Assembly: GCA_001775755.1 (NCBI GenBank)
Contig: MEYF01000018.1
Location: 892 to 54,742, forward strand
Length of the DNA stretch: 53,851 nt
From: Candidatus Aminicenantes bacterium RBG_19FT_COMBO_65_30
GTDB lineage: Bacteria; Acidobacteriota; Aminicenantia; Aminicenantales; Saccharicenantaceae
Direction of reading: 5' to 3'
A program made the position numbers and the translations under genes. The notes beneath the pieces were generated by a model that worked only from the letters and a program-made list of their open reading frames with translations, ran no database searches and was not told the DNA's origin. Shown piece after piece: positions 7,337-14,830 of the stretch (position 1 is the stretch's first letter; each line of letters starts with the position of its first letter).

Positions 7337-9463
7337 TCAGATCCGGAGCAGGTAGGACACCTTCAGGGTGATGGAGTAGCCGCCCACCCGGCCGAGGAGC
7401 TCGTTCCGCTCACTCTTCTTGAATGAGAGCTGGACAATGTTCCCGGCCCCGAAGTAATAGCCGACGAGGAAATCGAGGCTGTACTGGTTCTCCCTGGTCT
7501 CCCCGAGGAAGCGGGTGTTGAGGAAGAGGCTCCGGGTGAGCTGGTAGTGGAGCGCCGTCTCGTAGGCGAGGCCGTTGAAGGCTTCCGCCCCGGTGCCGTC
7601 GATCGTCTGGCGGATCCAATCGCCCTCGATCGACCATTCGAGATTGCTCCGGGGCCGCAGGACCAGCTGGCCCTCGACGCTCGTCTGGGTGCCGGGGACG
7701 ACGGCGGTGAACTCCTCGTTGTAGACGCCGCGCTTGTCCCAGCCGCCCTCGACGCTGATCTCCTTCAGGAAGCCGCCGCGCTCCCAGCTGAAGTCCAGGT
7801 TGCCGCCGTAGGTCTTGATGTAGTCCGGGGTCCAGACGAGCTCGTCGGCGACGTCGAGGACCTGGTACTTGCTCCGGCCGAGGTCGAAGCCGCCGTGGAC
7901 TTCGATCCGGTTGAACAGGTCGGAGAAGAACATCACCTCCATGCCTTCGCCGGTGGCGTTGCCGTGGGAATCCTGGCGCAGCTCGCCGCCGACATCGAAG
8001 CTGAAGCGCTTGAAAAGACCCTTGTTGTAGCGCCAGGCGTACCCGGCCATGAGGTCGAAGGACTGGACGTCGACCTGATCGATGTAGCCGGTCCGGATGT
8101 CGACGTTGTCCTCGATCCTCTGGAAGCCCGACATGATCTGCAGGCCGGCGTCCGGCTCTCTTTGGAACTGGATCTGGTGGATGCCGTTCCGCGCGCCGGC
8201 GACTCCCTCGTTGAAGGTGAGGGCGCTCATCCCCTGGATGTAGTAGAAATCCTTGAAGTTGAAATTGAAGTCGACGGCGACGTTCTGGTTGCGGTCGGCG
8301 CCGTCATGGATCCCGGCGTAATAAACCCCGACCTGGGAGTTCTTGAAGATGTCCTTCTGGACGCGGAAGACGCCGAAGAAGGAGTCGCCCGCGTCCTCCT
8401 TGTTGAGCGCGCCGAGGATGCCGAAGCCGAATCCGCCTGTCTTGCCGGAGATCTTGGCCGCGATCTTTGGGTTGCGGACGCGCCGGGAGTAGAAGAGGCT
8501 GATCCCGCCGCCGTGGTATTCGTCCCCCGTGGACAGGCTGAAGTAGCGGCTGCCCTCGGTGAAGAAGGGGCGGTTCTCCTCGAGATAGTTCTCGTAGGGG
8601 GAGAGCTGGTAGATGAAGGGATCGGATTCGACCTCGCTGAAGTCGGGGCTGGCCGTGACGTCGAGGTAGAGGTTGGGCTTGATGCCCCACTTGGCGTCGA
8701 GGCCGACCGCGGCCTTCGTGTCGGTCTCGTCCTCCCATTTCGACGTCCGGACGCCCGCGTAGGGGAAGAATTCGAGGTTGTAGCCGGGCCGGAGGCCGGT
8801 CAGGCCGCAAAGCTCGCCGCTCTGCTGGAGCTTGGGCAGGTCGCGGTCGACGTCGGTCCAGTAGTCCGTTTCGTTGAGCCGGTGGATATACCTTTCGAAA
8901 TTGACGCCCCAGACTTCGAGCTTCCGTGCGGAAAACCGCAGGGATTTGAAGGGAATGGCCATCTCCGCGCTCCAGCCGTCCGGGCGCATGGCCGCTTCGG
9001 ACTTCCAGATCGTTTCCACGGAGTTCTTCTGGATGCCCTTGGGGTTCAGGGAGAAGGTGATGCTCGTCCGCTTGTCGTTGTAGGCGTCGAGGATGAGGGT
9101 GATCGAATCGTTGTTCTCGAACTCGTTGCGCGGCGTCAGCTCGGCCCAGATCTTGTCCGGCTGGGAGTCCTTCATCAGGAAGGCGAAATAGAGGTAGTCC
9201 TGGTCGAAGGCGGCCCAAACGAGGGTCTCCTCGGAGGCCTTGGCGCCGTTGATGGGGTCGTACTGGAAAAATCCCGAGACGGGCTCCACGCCCTGCCAGC
9301 AGGCGTCGTCGACGAGGCCGTCGATCTTAGGGGGGGCGGTAACGATGCAGCTGACGGTCTGCCTCTTGGCCGGCTCTTGGGCATCGAGGGGGAGGACGAG
9401 ACCGGCGAGAACGGCCAAGGCGCCCATCCAGGCGAGGGGACGGTGTCGATATCGCGGCATCAT
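7337..9463 (-). CDS. DUF5916 protein: CBM9-like domain plus outer-membrane barrel
   Basis: A 708-residue secreted protein. After a signal peptide (residues 1-28) comes a CBM9-like carbohydrate-binding module (about 40-210; its PPKIDGLVDDACW opening and the FENNDSITLILDAYND region are characteristic), then a long strand-rich C-terminal region of DUF5916 type, probably an outer-membrane beta-barrel ending in an aromatic-rich strand. Proteins of this architecture are common near surface glycan or peptide uptake genes, but no function is established. AGGAG precedes the paired ATGs at 9463. It lies 67 bases downstream of the small membrane protein and may be the last gene of the esterase transcript. 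Confidence 0.82.
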   Translation of the reverse strand: MMPRYRHRPLAWMGALAVLAGLVLPLDAQEPAKRQTVSCIVTAPPKIDGLVDDACWQGVEPVSGFFQYDPINGAKASEETLVWAAFDQDYLYFAFLMKDSQPDKIWAELTPRNEFENNDSITLILDAYNDKRTSITFSLNPKGIQKNSVETIWKSEAAMRPDGWSAEMAIPFKSLRFSARKLEVWGVNFERYIHRLNETDYWTDVDRDLPKLQQSGELCGLTGLRPGYNLEFFPYAGVRTSKWEDETDTKAAVGLDAKWGIKPNLYLDVTASPDFSEVESDPFIYQLSPYENYLEENRPFFTEGSRYFSLSTGDEYHGGGISLFYSRRVRNPKIAAKISGKTGGFGFGILGALNKEDAGDSFFGVFRVQKDIFKNSQVGVYYAGIHDGADRNQNVAVDFNFNFKDFYYIQGMSALTFNEGVAGARNGIHQIQFQREPDAGLQIMSGFQRIEDNVDIRTGYIDQVDVQSFDLMAGYAWRYNKGLFKRFSFDVGGELRQDSHGNATGEGMEVMFFSDLFNRIEVHGGFDLGRSKYQVLDVADELVWTPDYIKTYGGNLDFSWERGGFLKEISVEGGWDKRGVYNEEFTAVVPGTQTSVEGQLVLRPRSNLEWSIEGDWIRQTIDGTGAEAFNGLAYETALHYQLTRSLFLNTRFLGETRENQYSLDFLVGYYFGAGNIVQLSFKKSERNELLGRVGGYSITLKVSYLLRI

Positions 9464-9530
9464 GCGGACTCCTGGATACGAAAAATCACCATCCCTTTTG
9501 ACGGGAAGGAGCGGATTTTCTTCCCGAACG

Positions 9531-9878
9531 CTAGAAAAGGAATCCCCCGCCGCGGTTCTTCATGGCCAGGGCGGCCATCCGGATGATCATGAAAATGATG
9601 CCGCCTCCGAGAGCGGCGGCGTAGAGGGTCAGGAGTGCGGCGTTCAAGCGGGGGAGTTTCTTCGAATAGACCCAGGGGTAGATCAGGTCGAAAAGGGTCT
9701 TGCCGAAGAAGATGATCAGGAGAGTGAGCCCGAGGGCGGACCGGTAGAGGTACGACTTGACGTTCGACATGTCGACCCGGTCAAGGTTGATCAGAGGATA
9801 GAGAAGCCAGGCCGCGAGGACCCAGAGGCCGAGAGTCAAGCCGATGACCCAGCCTCGGTCCCGCGCCGTCTTAGGCAT
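9531..9878 (-). CDS. Three-helix membrane protein of unknown function
   Basis: A 115-residue protein with three hydrophobic helices at about residues 10-29, 46-66 and 80-103, with charged loops between them and a glycine-rich C-terminal tail. I do not recognise a family. The ORF track starts 50 residues earlier, inside the upstream esterase; the ATG at 9878 follows that gene's stop by 14 bases and has GGGCAGG just upstream, so I chose it. Its placement between a secreted esterase and a DUF5916 outer-membrane protein suggests co-transcription, but nothing in the sequence reveals its role. Confidence 0.65.
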   Translation of the reverse strand: MPKTARDRGWVIGLTLGLWVLAAWLLYPLINLDRVDMSNVKSYLYRSALGLTLLIIFFGKTLFDLIYPWVYSKKLPRLNAALLTLYAAALGGGIIFMIIRMAALAMKNRGGGFLF

Positions 9879-9892
9879 GCCTGCCCTATTTC

Positions 9893-11638
9893 TCAGTACC
9901 GCCAGCTTTTGATGTCCGAGCCCGGGGGCGCCGTAGCCTCGATCCGCGTGACGATTCGCGGGATGTACATCTGGTGGTAGCGGAGGCGCGAGATCGCGTT
10001 CGGCCGGTCGTGGTCGCCGTTCCAGCAATGCTCGGCCCGGTCCCCGTAGTCGACTTCGCCCGCGTAATACGGAGCTTTCGTGCTTTCAAGGAACGCCTCG
10101 GCGAGATAGACGGCGTTGTTCAGGTAGTAGTTGTCCATGTCGCCGACGTAGATGTGGATCTTGCCTTCGAGCTTCGGGCCGAGCGTCTTCCAGTCGCGTT
10201 CGAGGATATGGACGAGGTCGTAGTTTTCTTTCCAGTACTCGGCTACTTCGCGGTCGATCTCTCCCGTGAACTTATCCCAGATCGGCTTGGGATAGCCGTC
10301 CCCGCCGACGGGCCCGAACACCGCCTGCCAGATGTCCCATTGGTCGCCCGACCGAGAATGGGTGCCCAGCGCGAGCTCGCGATGGCCGGTCTCCTCCAGG
10401 GTCGCGCTGACCTCGCCAAGGTAGTTGCGGAGAGCGGGCCGCGGCGTTTTCTTCCAGGGACTGTCGACGAAATAGGCGTTCCGGTGTTCATAGATGTTGA
10501 CGATCGTGTAGGCCCGGAAGTCGATCGGGTCGGGGCAGGAGGCGAAGCAGCCGTTGAACTCGTCGGGATAGAAAACCTGGGCGGCCAGGGCCTCCCAGCC
10601 TCCCGTTGAGCCGCCGTAAAGGAACCGGGCCCAGCCCCGGCCGAGGCCCCGGTACTTTTTTTCGATATGGGGGATGAGCTCGCGGACGATGGCGTCGCCG
10701 TATGGGCCGAGGTTGGCCGAGTTCACGGCGTAGGAATCGTCGTAGTACGGATTGGCGTGCTGGATCTCGACAAGGATGACCCGCGGGAAATCCTTGCCCG
10801 TCCACTCCTTGTAGAACTGGTGGGCGTACTCCTCCTGGATCCGGTTGTAGCCCGAAAGGCGGAAGCGCTCGCTGTAGTCGGGTTTGAGGTTGGCGTCGGG
10901 CGGCGTTTCCCGGAAGCCGCCGAAGGTGTACGGGAAATGGCCGTGGAAAATGACCAGGGGATAGCGGGCTTCGGGGTGTTCGTCGAAACCCTCGGGCAGG
11001 AGGATGCAGGCCCCGAGGTGCATGGGTCGGCCCCAGAACCTCGTCAGCAGACCGCTTGGAATGCGCTCGTGGCGGATGTATTTCGTGTCCTTGGGCGGCT
11101 CGATGGGCGGGATCTCCTTGTCGAGGACGAGGCGCACGGTCTCGGTCCGGCCGGGATCGATGGCGAGCTTGCGGGGAGCGCAGTAGAGGTTGCCGGGGGC
11201 CGCGTTCCAGCGCTGGCCCTCGCCGCGGTCCATGGGCAGCTTGACCGTGTGGCCGTCGGAGCGATGGAAGGTTTCATAGCGGTGGAGGAGGGCCTGGATA
11301 TGATATTCGCCGGCCGGCAGCTCGGCCAGGCTGCGCAGGGGATAGCCGAAGGCGGAAGCGTCGATGACCGCTTCGGCGCCCGGCGCGAGGCCCTCGACGT
11401 CGACGCCGAAAACGAGCTGGGTCGCGGGGCCGTCGCTGATCTGGAACCGGGGCTCGGCATCGCCGTTCGTCGACAGGAGAAGGAGCATCCGGCCGTCGAG
11501 GGGCGTTTTCGAGCGTGCGCTCGGGAAGGACACGGCGAACCTGACCTCGGCTGGGGAGGCGAGCGGGGTCGCCAGCAGAATGACGGCCGCGGCGAGCGGC
11601 GGCGCCCAGGGGAGGAAGCGGAGACGAGGCTTTTTCAT
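9893..11638 (-). CDS. Secreted alpha/beta-hydrolase, putative esterase
   Basis: A 581-residue protein. A signal peptide (residues 1-30) precedes an N-terminal beta-rich domain of about 150 residues, followed by an esterase-D-like alpha/beta-hydrolase. The nucleophile elbow is YGGSTGGW (Ser344), a likely acid lies in the YVGDMDNYY segment, and EHCWNGDH near residue 555 offers the catalytic histidine. Related enzymes cleave acyl esters, including feruloyl or acetyl groups on polysaccharides; this substrate is unknown. AAGGAGG before the ATG at 11638 and the signal peptide fix the start, which is 61 codons downstream of the track's. The gene begins 75 bases after the 12-haem cytochrome gene on the same strand. 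Confidence 0.82.
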   Translation of the reverse strand: MKKPRLRFLPWAPPLAAAVILLATPLASPAEVRFAVSFPSARSKTPLDGRMLLLLSTNGDAEPRFQISDGPATQLVFGVDVEGLAPGAEAVIDASAFGYPLRSLAELPAGEYHIQALLHRYETFHRSDGHTVKLPMDRGEGQRWNAAPGNLYCAPRKLAIDPGRTETVRLVLDKEIPPIEPPKDTKYIRHERIPSGLLTRFWGRPMHLGACILLPEGFDEHPEARYPLVIFHGHFPYTFGGFRETPPDANLKPDYSERFRLSGYNRIQEEYAHQFYKEWTGKDFPRVILVEIQHANPYYDDSYAVNSANLGPYGDAIVRELIPHIEKKYRGLGRGWARFLYGGSTGGWEALAAQVFYPDEFNGCFASCPDPIDFRAYTIVNIYEHRNAYFVDSPWKKTPRPALRNYLGEVSATLEETGHRELALGTHSRSGDQWDIWQAVFGPVGGDGYPKPIWDKFTGEIDREVAEYWKENYDLVHILERDWKTLGPKLEGKIHIYVGDMDNYYLNNAVYLAEAFLESTKAPYYAGEVDYGDRAEHCWNGDHDRPNAISRLRYHQMYIPRIVTRIEATAPPGSDIKSWRY

Positions 11639-11712
11639 GGGACCCTCCTTGGAGGAATAGCGGCGTTCTTCAGGAGGGGAAAATAACACAGGAAAGCCGG
11701 GCTTGTCGACGT

Positions 11713-12729
11713 CTAACCGTTTCCCTGCGGGTGGCAGGAGTAACAGGCCTGGGAGCTGTAGGAGTATCCGGTGACACCTCGGTGCTCGTTGTCCATGTCC
11801 GTCTGGTCGTGGGCGTGGCATTCGAGGCAGCTGAAGACCCTGTAGTCACTCGTCCGGTGGCATTCGGAGCAAGCGACTGCGTGCCTTCCCGACTGGATGG
11901 GGAACGCGTGGTCGAAATTCGCGCCCGTCCAGCCGGTCGCCGATGTCCCGTGACATTCCGTGCAATCGAGGGGGAAACCGGAAGCGCTGTGGTTGGGGTC
12001 GGTCGTGCCGTTGTAGTCGGCGAGATGGCAGGAGGCGCAGGCCGGGGAAGTCCCCGCGTAGACGCCGTTCTTGTGGCAGTCCGAGCAGGCCGCCGACGCG
12101 TGCGCCCCCTGGAGGACGAAATCCGCGTGGTTGAAGGAGGCGTCCTCCCAGGCCCGCTGGCTGTGGCAGGACGGGCAGCTCGTCGGAAAACCGGCTTCGG
12201 CGTGATTCGGCTCCCGGGTTCCCAGGTAGTCGGATTCGTGGCAGGAATAACAGTCGGTCGGCCGGGGAGCGAAGCCGCCGCTTCCATGACAGGCCTCGCA
12301 GTCGAGAGTCCGGTGGATGCCCTCGAGCCGGAATCCGGCATCCGTCTCGTGGTTCCATTTTGCCGGGTCGACCTTCTTCCAGGATTGAGGCGTGTGGCAG
12401 TCGGCGCAGCGCGTGCCGAGGCGGAGGCCGTACCGGTCGTCCTGGCGGCGCTGCCAGTGGCAGACCTCGCAGTCCGTTGGGGTGCCCTCGAAGACGAGAT
12501 TGAGGTGACACTCCCGGCAACCGAGCGTCCGGTGCTTTCCGACGAGGGGGAAGTTCGTCCGGTCATGGGACTCGACCGTCCCTTCCTGGCCGGCCTTTAC
12601 CGCTTTGGTGCTTCCGCCCGTTTTCTCTTGTCCCGCGCCCCTTTGAGCTCCGAGGACGAGGAAAAAAGGGATGACGAGTGCTCCTGCCAGGGCGATGACC
12701 AGCCCGGCTTTGCTGCGAAGTCGGTTCAT
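11713..12729 (-). CDS. Dodecahaem c-type cytochrome
   Basis: A 338-residue exported protein with 12 CXXCH haem-attachment motifs by direct count (the first CRECH, the last CYSCH), or one haem per 28 residues. The N-terminus carries a hydrophobic signal segment (residues 8-28) without a clear lipobox. Many additional histidines occur in regular F/N-H-x spacing and could be the distal haem ligands, as in cytochrome c3/c7-like arrays. A dense linear haem chain is suited to moving electrons across a distance. GAGGAAG precedes the ATG. The gene lies seven bases after the barrel gene and is the third member of the cytochrome-barrel-cytochrome operon. Whether the product ends up periplasmic or at the cell surface cannot be told from the sequence. 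Confidence 0.9.
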   Translation of the reverse strand: MNRLRSKAGLVIALAGALVIPFFLVLGAQRGAGQEKTGGSTKAVKAGQEGTVESHDRTNFPLVGKHRTLGCRECHLNLVFEGTPTDCEVCHWQRRQDDRYGLRLGTRCADCHTPQSWKKVDPAKWNHETDAGFRLEGIHRTLDCEACHGSGGFAPRPTDCYSCHESDYLGTREPNHAEAGFPTSCPSCHSQRAWEDASFNHADFVLQGAHASAACSDCHKNGVYAGTSPACASCHLADYNGTTDPNHSASGFPLDCTECHGTSATGWTGANFDHAFPIQSGRHAVACSECHRTSDYRVFSCLECHAHDQTDMDNEHRGVTGYSYSSQACYSCHPQGNG

Positions 12730-12736
12730 GGCTTCC

Positions 12737-14035
12737 TCAATGGCTCCTGTAGATCATCCTGACGAATAGAAAGTGCTCGTTGAGGCCGGACTGGAGGAAC
12801 CCGCCGTATTCGATGGACGCCGAGAGGCCCCGGCCGAGCCGGATGAGCGTCCCGAGCGATACGTTCCTGTAATTGTCGAGATGGATGAGCTGGGGGTCGC
12901 CGCCGCTCGAGTCGAGGCGCATGCCGTTGAAGGAGTTGGAGTAGCTCCCGTTCAAGGAGAACCGCCCGAAGTCCTTGGTCAGGGAAATGTAATAGGTGTC
13001 GGATTCGGACAGGTCGCCCCGGTTGAGGGCGTAATCCCCGACGGCGGAGATGCCCTGTCCGAGGATGTTCCAGGCGGAGGCGCCGAACCGCCAGGTGTGA
13101 TTGCGGACGCCGAGGTCTTTTTGCTGGCTTTCTTGGCGGCTTACGGACAGGCGCACGGTCCGTGTCGGCTTGAGGCTCAGCCGGACGCCGTAATAGCCCG
13201 TGTAGTAGAACCGCTCGACGTTCTGGTCGTAGATCGTCGGGTCTTGGGAGGCGGCGATGAGGTAACCGTGGAAGTCGAGGCCCCGGCCCGAGCTGTAGCT
13301 GGCGGTCAGGTCGGCCCACCGGCCGAGGTCCAGCCGGATGTTCCCGAAGAGTCGCGACAAACGGTTCGTGCCGTCGACGTGGTTCCCCAGTTCGTATTCC
13401 GCGTTCCCGTAGAAGACGAAGATCTTCCTGACGGGAAGAAAGACGTTGGCGTAGGCGTACTGCCGTTCGACGCTGCCCTCGTACCTCAGGTGGTTGAAGG
13501 TGAGGCCGATCGTCCGGCCTTGCGGGCCGAGCCAGCGGACGAAGGCCCCGGCCTTGAGGTACTTCGTGTCGAGGCGGTTGATGTAAGGCGTGGATTCGAA
13601 CCCTCCGTACGCTCCGGCCATAATGTCCCAGTTGAGCTTGAAGCCGGCTACGCCGCCGAGGAGGGAGCCGATCCCGGCGGTGTCGTAAAGGTTCATTTGG
13701 CCGAGCGCGAGATAAAAGCGCGAGCCGGGCTTATCGTAGGTCAGACGGGCGTTGTAGAGGATGAGCTGGTTCGTCGCGTCGCCGCGGATGCCGATACGGT
13801 CCCGGGCGTCCACGGTCAGGGTCCAACCCTGGCCGGGCCGGTTGATGAGGTCGAACCTGAACCTGGCGGAAACCTGGTTGAAGAACGTCCCGTCGGAATA
13901 GCGCGAACCGTTCCAATCGAGATAGATCGTCCCCTTCTGGTAGAAGGAGGCGCCGGAGGACTGACCGGCCAAGCGCGTCCCGGCGACGAGAAGCGCCGCT
14001 CCCAAGAGGACAATCGCCGGTTTTCGCAGCCGCAT
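12737..14035 (-). CDS. Outer-membrane beta-barrel of a porin-cytochrome cluster
   Basis: A 432-residue protein with a signal peptide (cleaved near GQS at residues 24-26) and a succession of alternating amphipathic strands, ending in an aromatic-containing strand (LFVRMIYRS) as outer-membrane barrels do. I count roughly 18-22 strand-like segments by eye. No haem motif is present. It is flanked at short distance by a 6-haem and a 12-haem cytochrome gene, the arrangement seen in MtrCAB and OmbB/OmaB/OmcB electron conduits, where the barrel sheaths a cytochrome. It is shorter than MtrB (about 700 residues) and shows no recognisable MtrB or PioB motif, so homology is not claimed. AAGGA precedes its ATG inside the end of the upstream gene. 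Confidence 0.75.
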   Translation of the reverse strand: MRLRKPAIVLLGAALLVAGTRLAGQSSGASFYQKGTIYLDWNGSRYSDGTFFNQVSARFRFDLINRPGQGWTLTVDARDRIGIRGDATNQLILYNARLTYDKPGSRFYLALGQMNLYDTAGIGSLLGGVAGFKLNWDIMAGAYGGFESTPYINRLDTKYLKAGAFVRWLGPQGRTIGLTFNHLRYEGSVERQYAYANVFLPVRKIFVFYGNAEYELGNHVDGTNRLSRLFGNIRLDLGRWADLTASYSSGRGLDFHGYLIAASQDPTIYDQNVERFYYTGYYGVRLSLKPTRTVRLSVSRQESQQKDLGVRNHTWRFGASAWNILGQGISAVGDYALNRGDLSESDTYYISLTKDFGRFSLNGSYSNSFNGMRLDSSGGDPQLIHLDNYRNVSLGTLIRLGRGLSASIEYGGFLQSGLNEHFLFVRMIYRSH

Positions 14036-14038
14036 GGT

Positions 14039-14605
14039 TCAGTCCTTTGCCCGCCGGCGATCGACCGTCCAGCTCTCCTGCGTGTGGCAGGCCAAGCAAT
14101 TATCCTGTCGGCCCGGATGCGGGGGATTGTGACAACCCCGGCAGCCCGGAACCTTTAGCAGGTAGGATTTGCCCTGGGTTCTGGGGTAGGTGCTGGCCGG
14201 CGTGTGGCAGGCTTCGCAATCCTTGGTCTTCAGATGGGCGCCCTGGAGGTCGGCCCCGGTTTCGGCATGATCGAAGCTCGCTGGCTCGAGGGGGACTATG
14301 TTCGCCTGACGGCCCTGATGTTCGGCGTGGCAGACGGCGCAGTCGTCGGCCTTGTCGCGGTGATAGCCCTTTTGGGCGGCGACGCGGGAGGCGATCTCGG
14401 CGTGACAGGCGAGGCATTTAGCGGGGGACACCTTGCCCGCGGCCACGTGACACGCTGAGCAGTCGGTCTCACCCGGCTTAGACGCATGGGCTGCGCTCAG
14501 GGGGCCCGGGATTTCCTGGGCGCCCGCCCCCCGGCCCAAAGGGGGAGCCATGGAAGCGGCGACAGCCAGGGCGAAGAGCGGGACGAACAGGCTGGTGATT
14601 TTCAT
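14039..14605 (-). CDS. Hexahaem c-type cytochrome
   Basis: A 188-residue exported cytochrome with six CXXCH motifs (CSACH, CLACH, CAVCH, CEACH, CRGCH, CLACH) after a signal peptide ending near GAGAQ (residue 30). Histidines between the motifs (for example GYHRDK, FDHAET, GAHLKT) may be second axial ligands. It is the first gene of a three-gene operon with the barrel (three bases downstream) and the 12-haem cytochrome. By analogy with known conduits it would be the periplasmic electron donor. The AGGA sequence directly abuts the ATG, an unusually short spacing, and promoter elements lie very close, so translation may be leaderless or nearly so. Confidence 0.88.
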   Translation of the reverse strand: MKITSLFVPLFALAVAASMAPPLGRGAGAQEIPGPLSAAHASKPGETDCSACHVAAGKVSPAKCLACHAEIASRVAAQKGYHRDKADDCAVCHAEHQGRQANIVPLEPASFDHAETGADLQGAHLKTKDCEACHTPASTYPRTQGKSYLLKVPGCRGCHNPPHPGRQDNCLACHTQESWTVDRRRAKD

Positions 14606-14622
14606 TCCTATTATTATTATAT

Positions 14623-14651
14623 ATCCTATAGAATTAATATGAGGCTGTCAA
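14623..14651 (-). promoter_or_regulatory. Promoter of the cytochrome-barrel-cytochrome operon
   Basis: On the minus strand a perfect TTGACA is followed after 17 bases by TAGGAT; an alternative TATAAT lies a few bases further on at 14616-14621. Either choice puts the transcription start within about 15 bases of the ATG at 14605. The surrounding sequence is markedly AT-rich against a GC-rich background. Confidence 0.5.
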
Positions 14652-14777
14652 CCGCGGCCCGGCCCTTGTGCCCCGGGCGCGGTGGGAAATTCCTCCCGGG
14701 GTTCACCCTTAGGGGTGATTGACCGGGGCCGGGGGTGAGCCGGATGATAGGGCTGGAATAGGCTGAAGAACTCTTGT

Positions 14778-14807
14778 CCGGGCGGTTCCGTGTTATAATC
14801 CGCCCGG
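14778..14807 (+). promoter_or_regulatory. Extended -10 promoter bracketed by a perfect palindrome
   Basis: TGTTATAAT at 14791-14799 is an extended -10 element. It is bracketed by an 8-base inverted repeat, CCGGGCGG (14778-14785) and CCGCCCGG (14800-14807). A repressor bound to this palindrome would cover the -10 box. It lies 23 bases before the ATG at 14831. Confidence 0.5.
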
Positions 14808-14830
14808 CGCGCTTTGAAAGGAGCCGGCCC

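Noticed and set aside
7547-9586. A 679-residue plus-strand ORF
   Set aside because: Antisense shadow of the DUF5916 gene, with composition to match and no domain.
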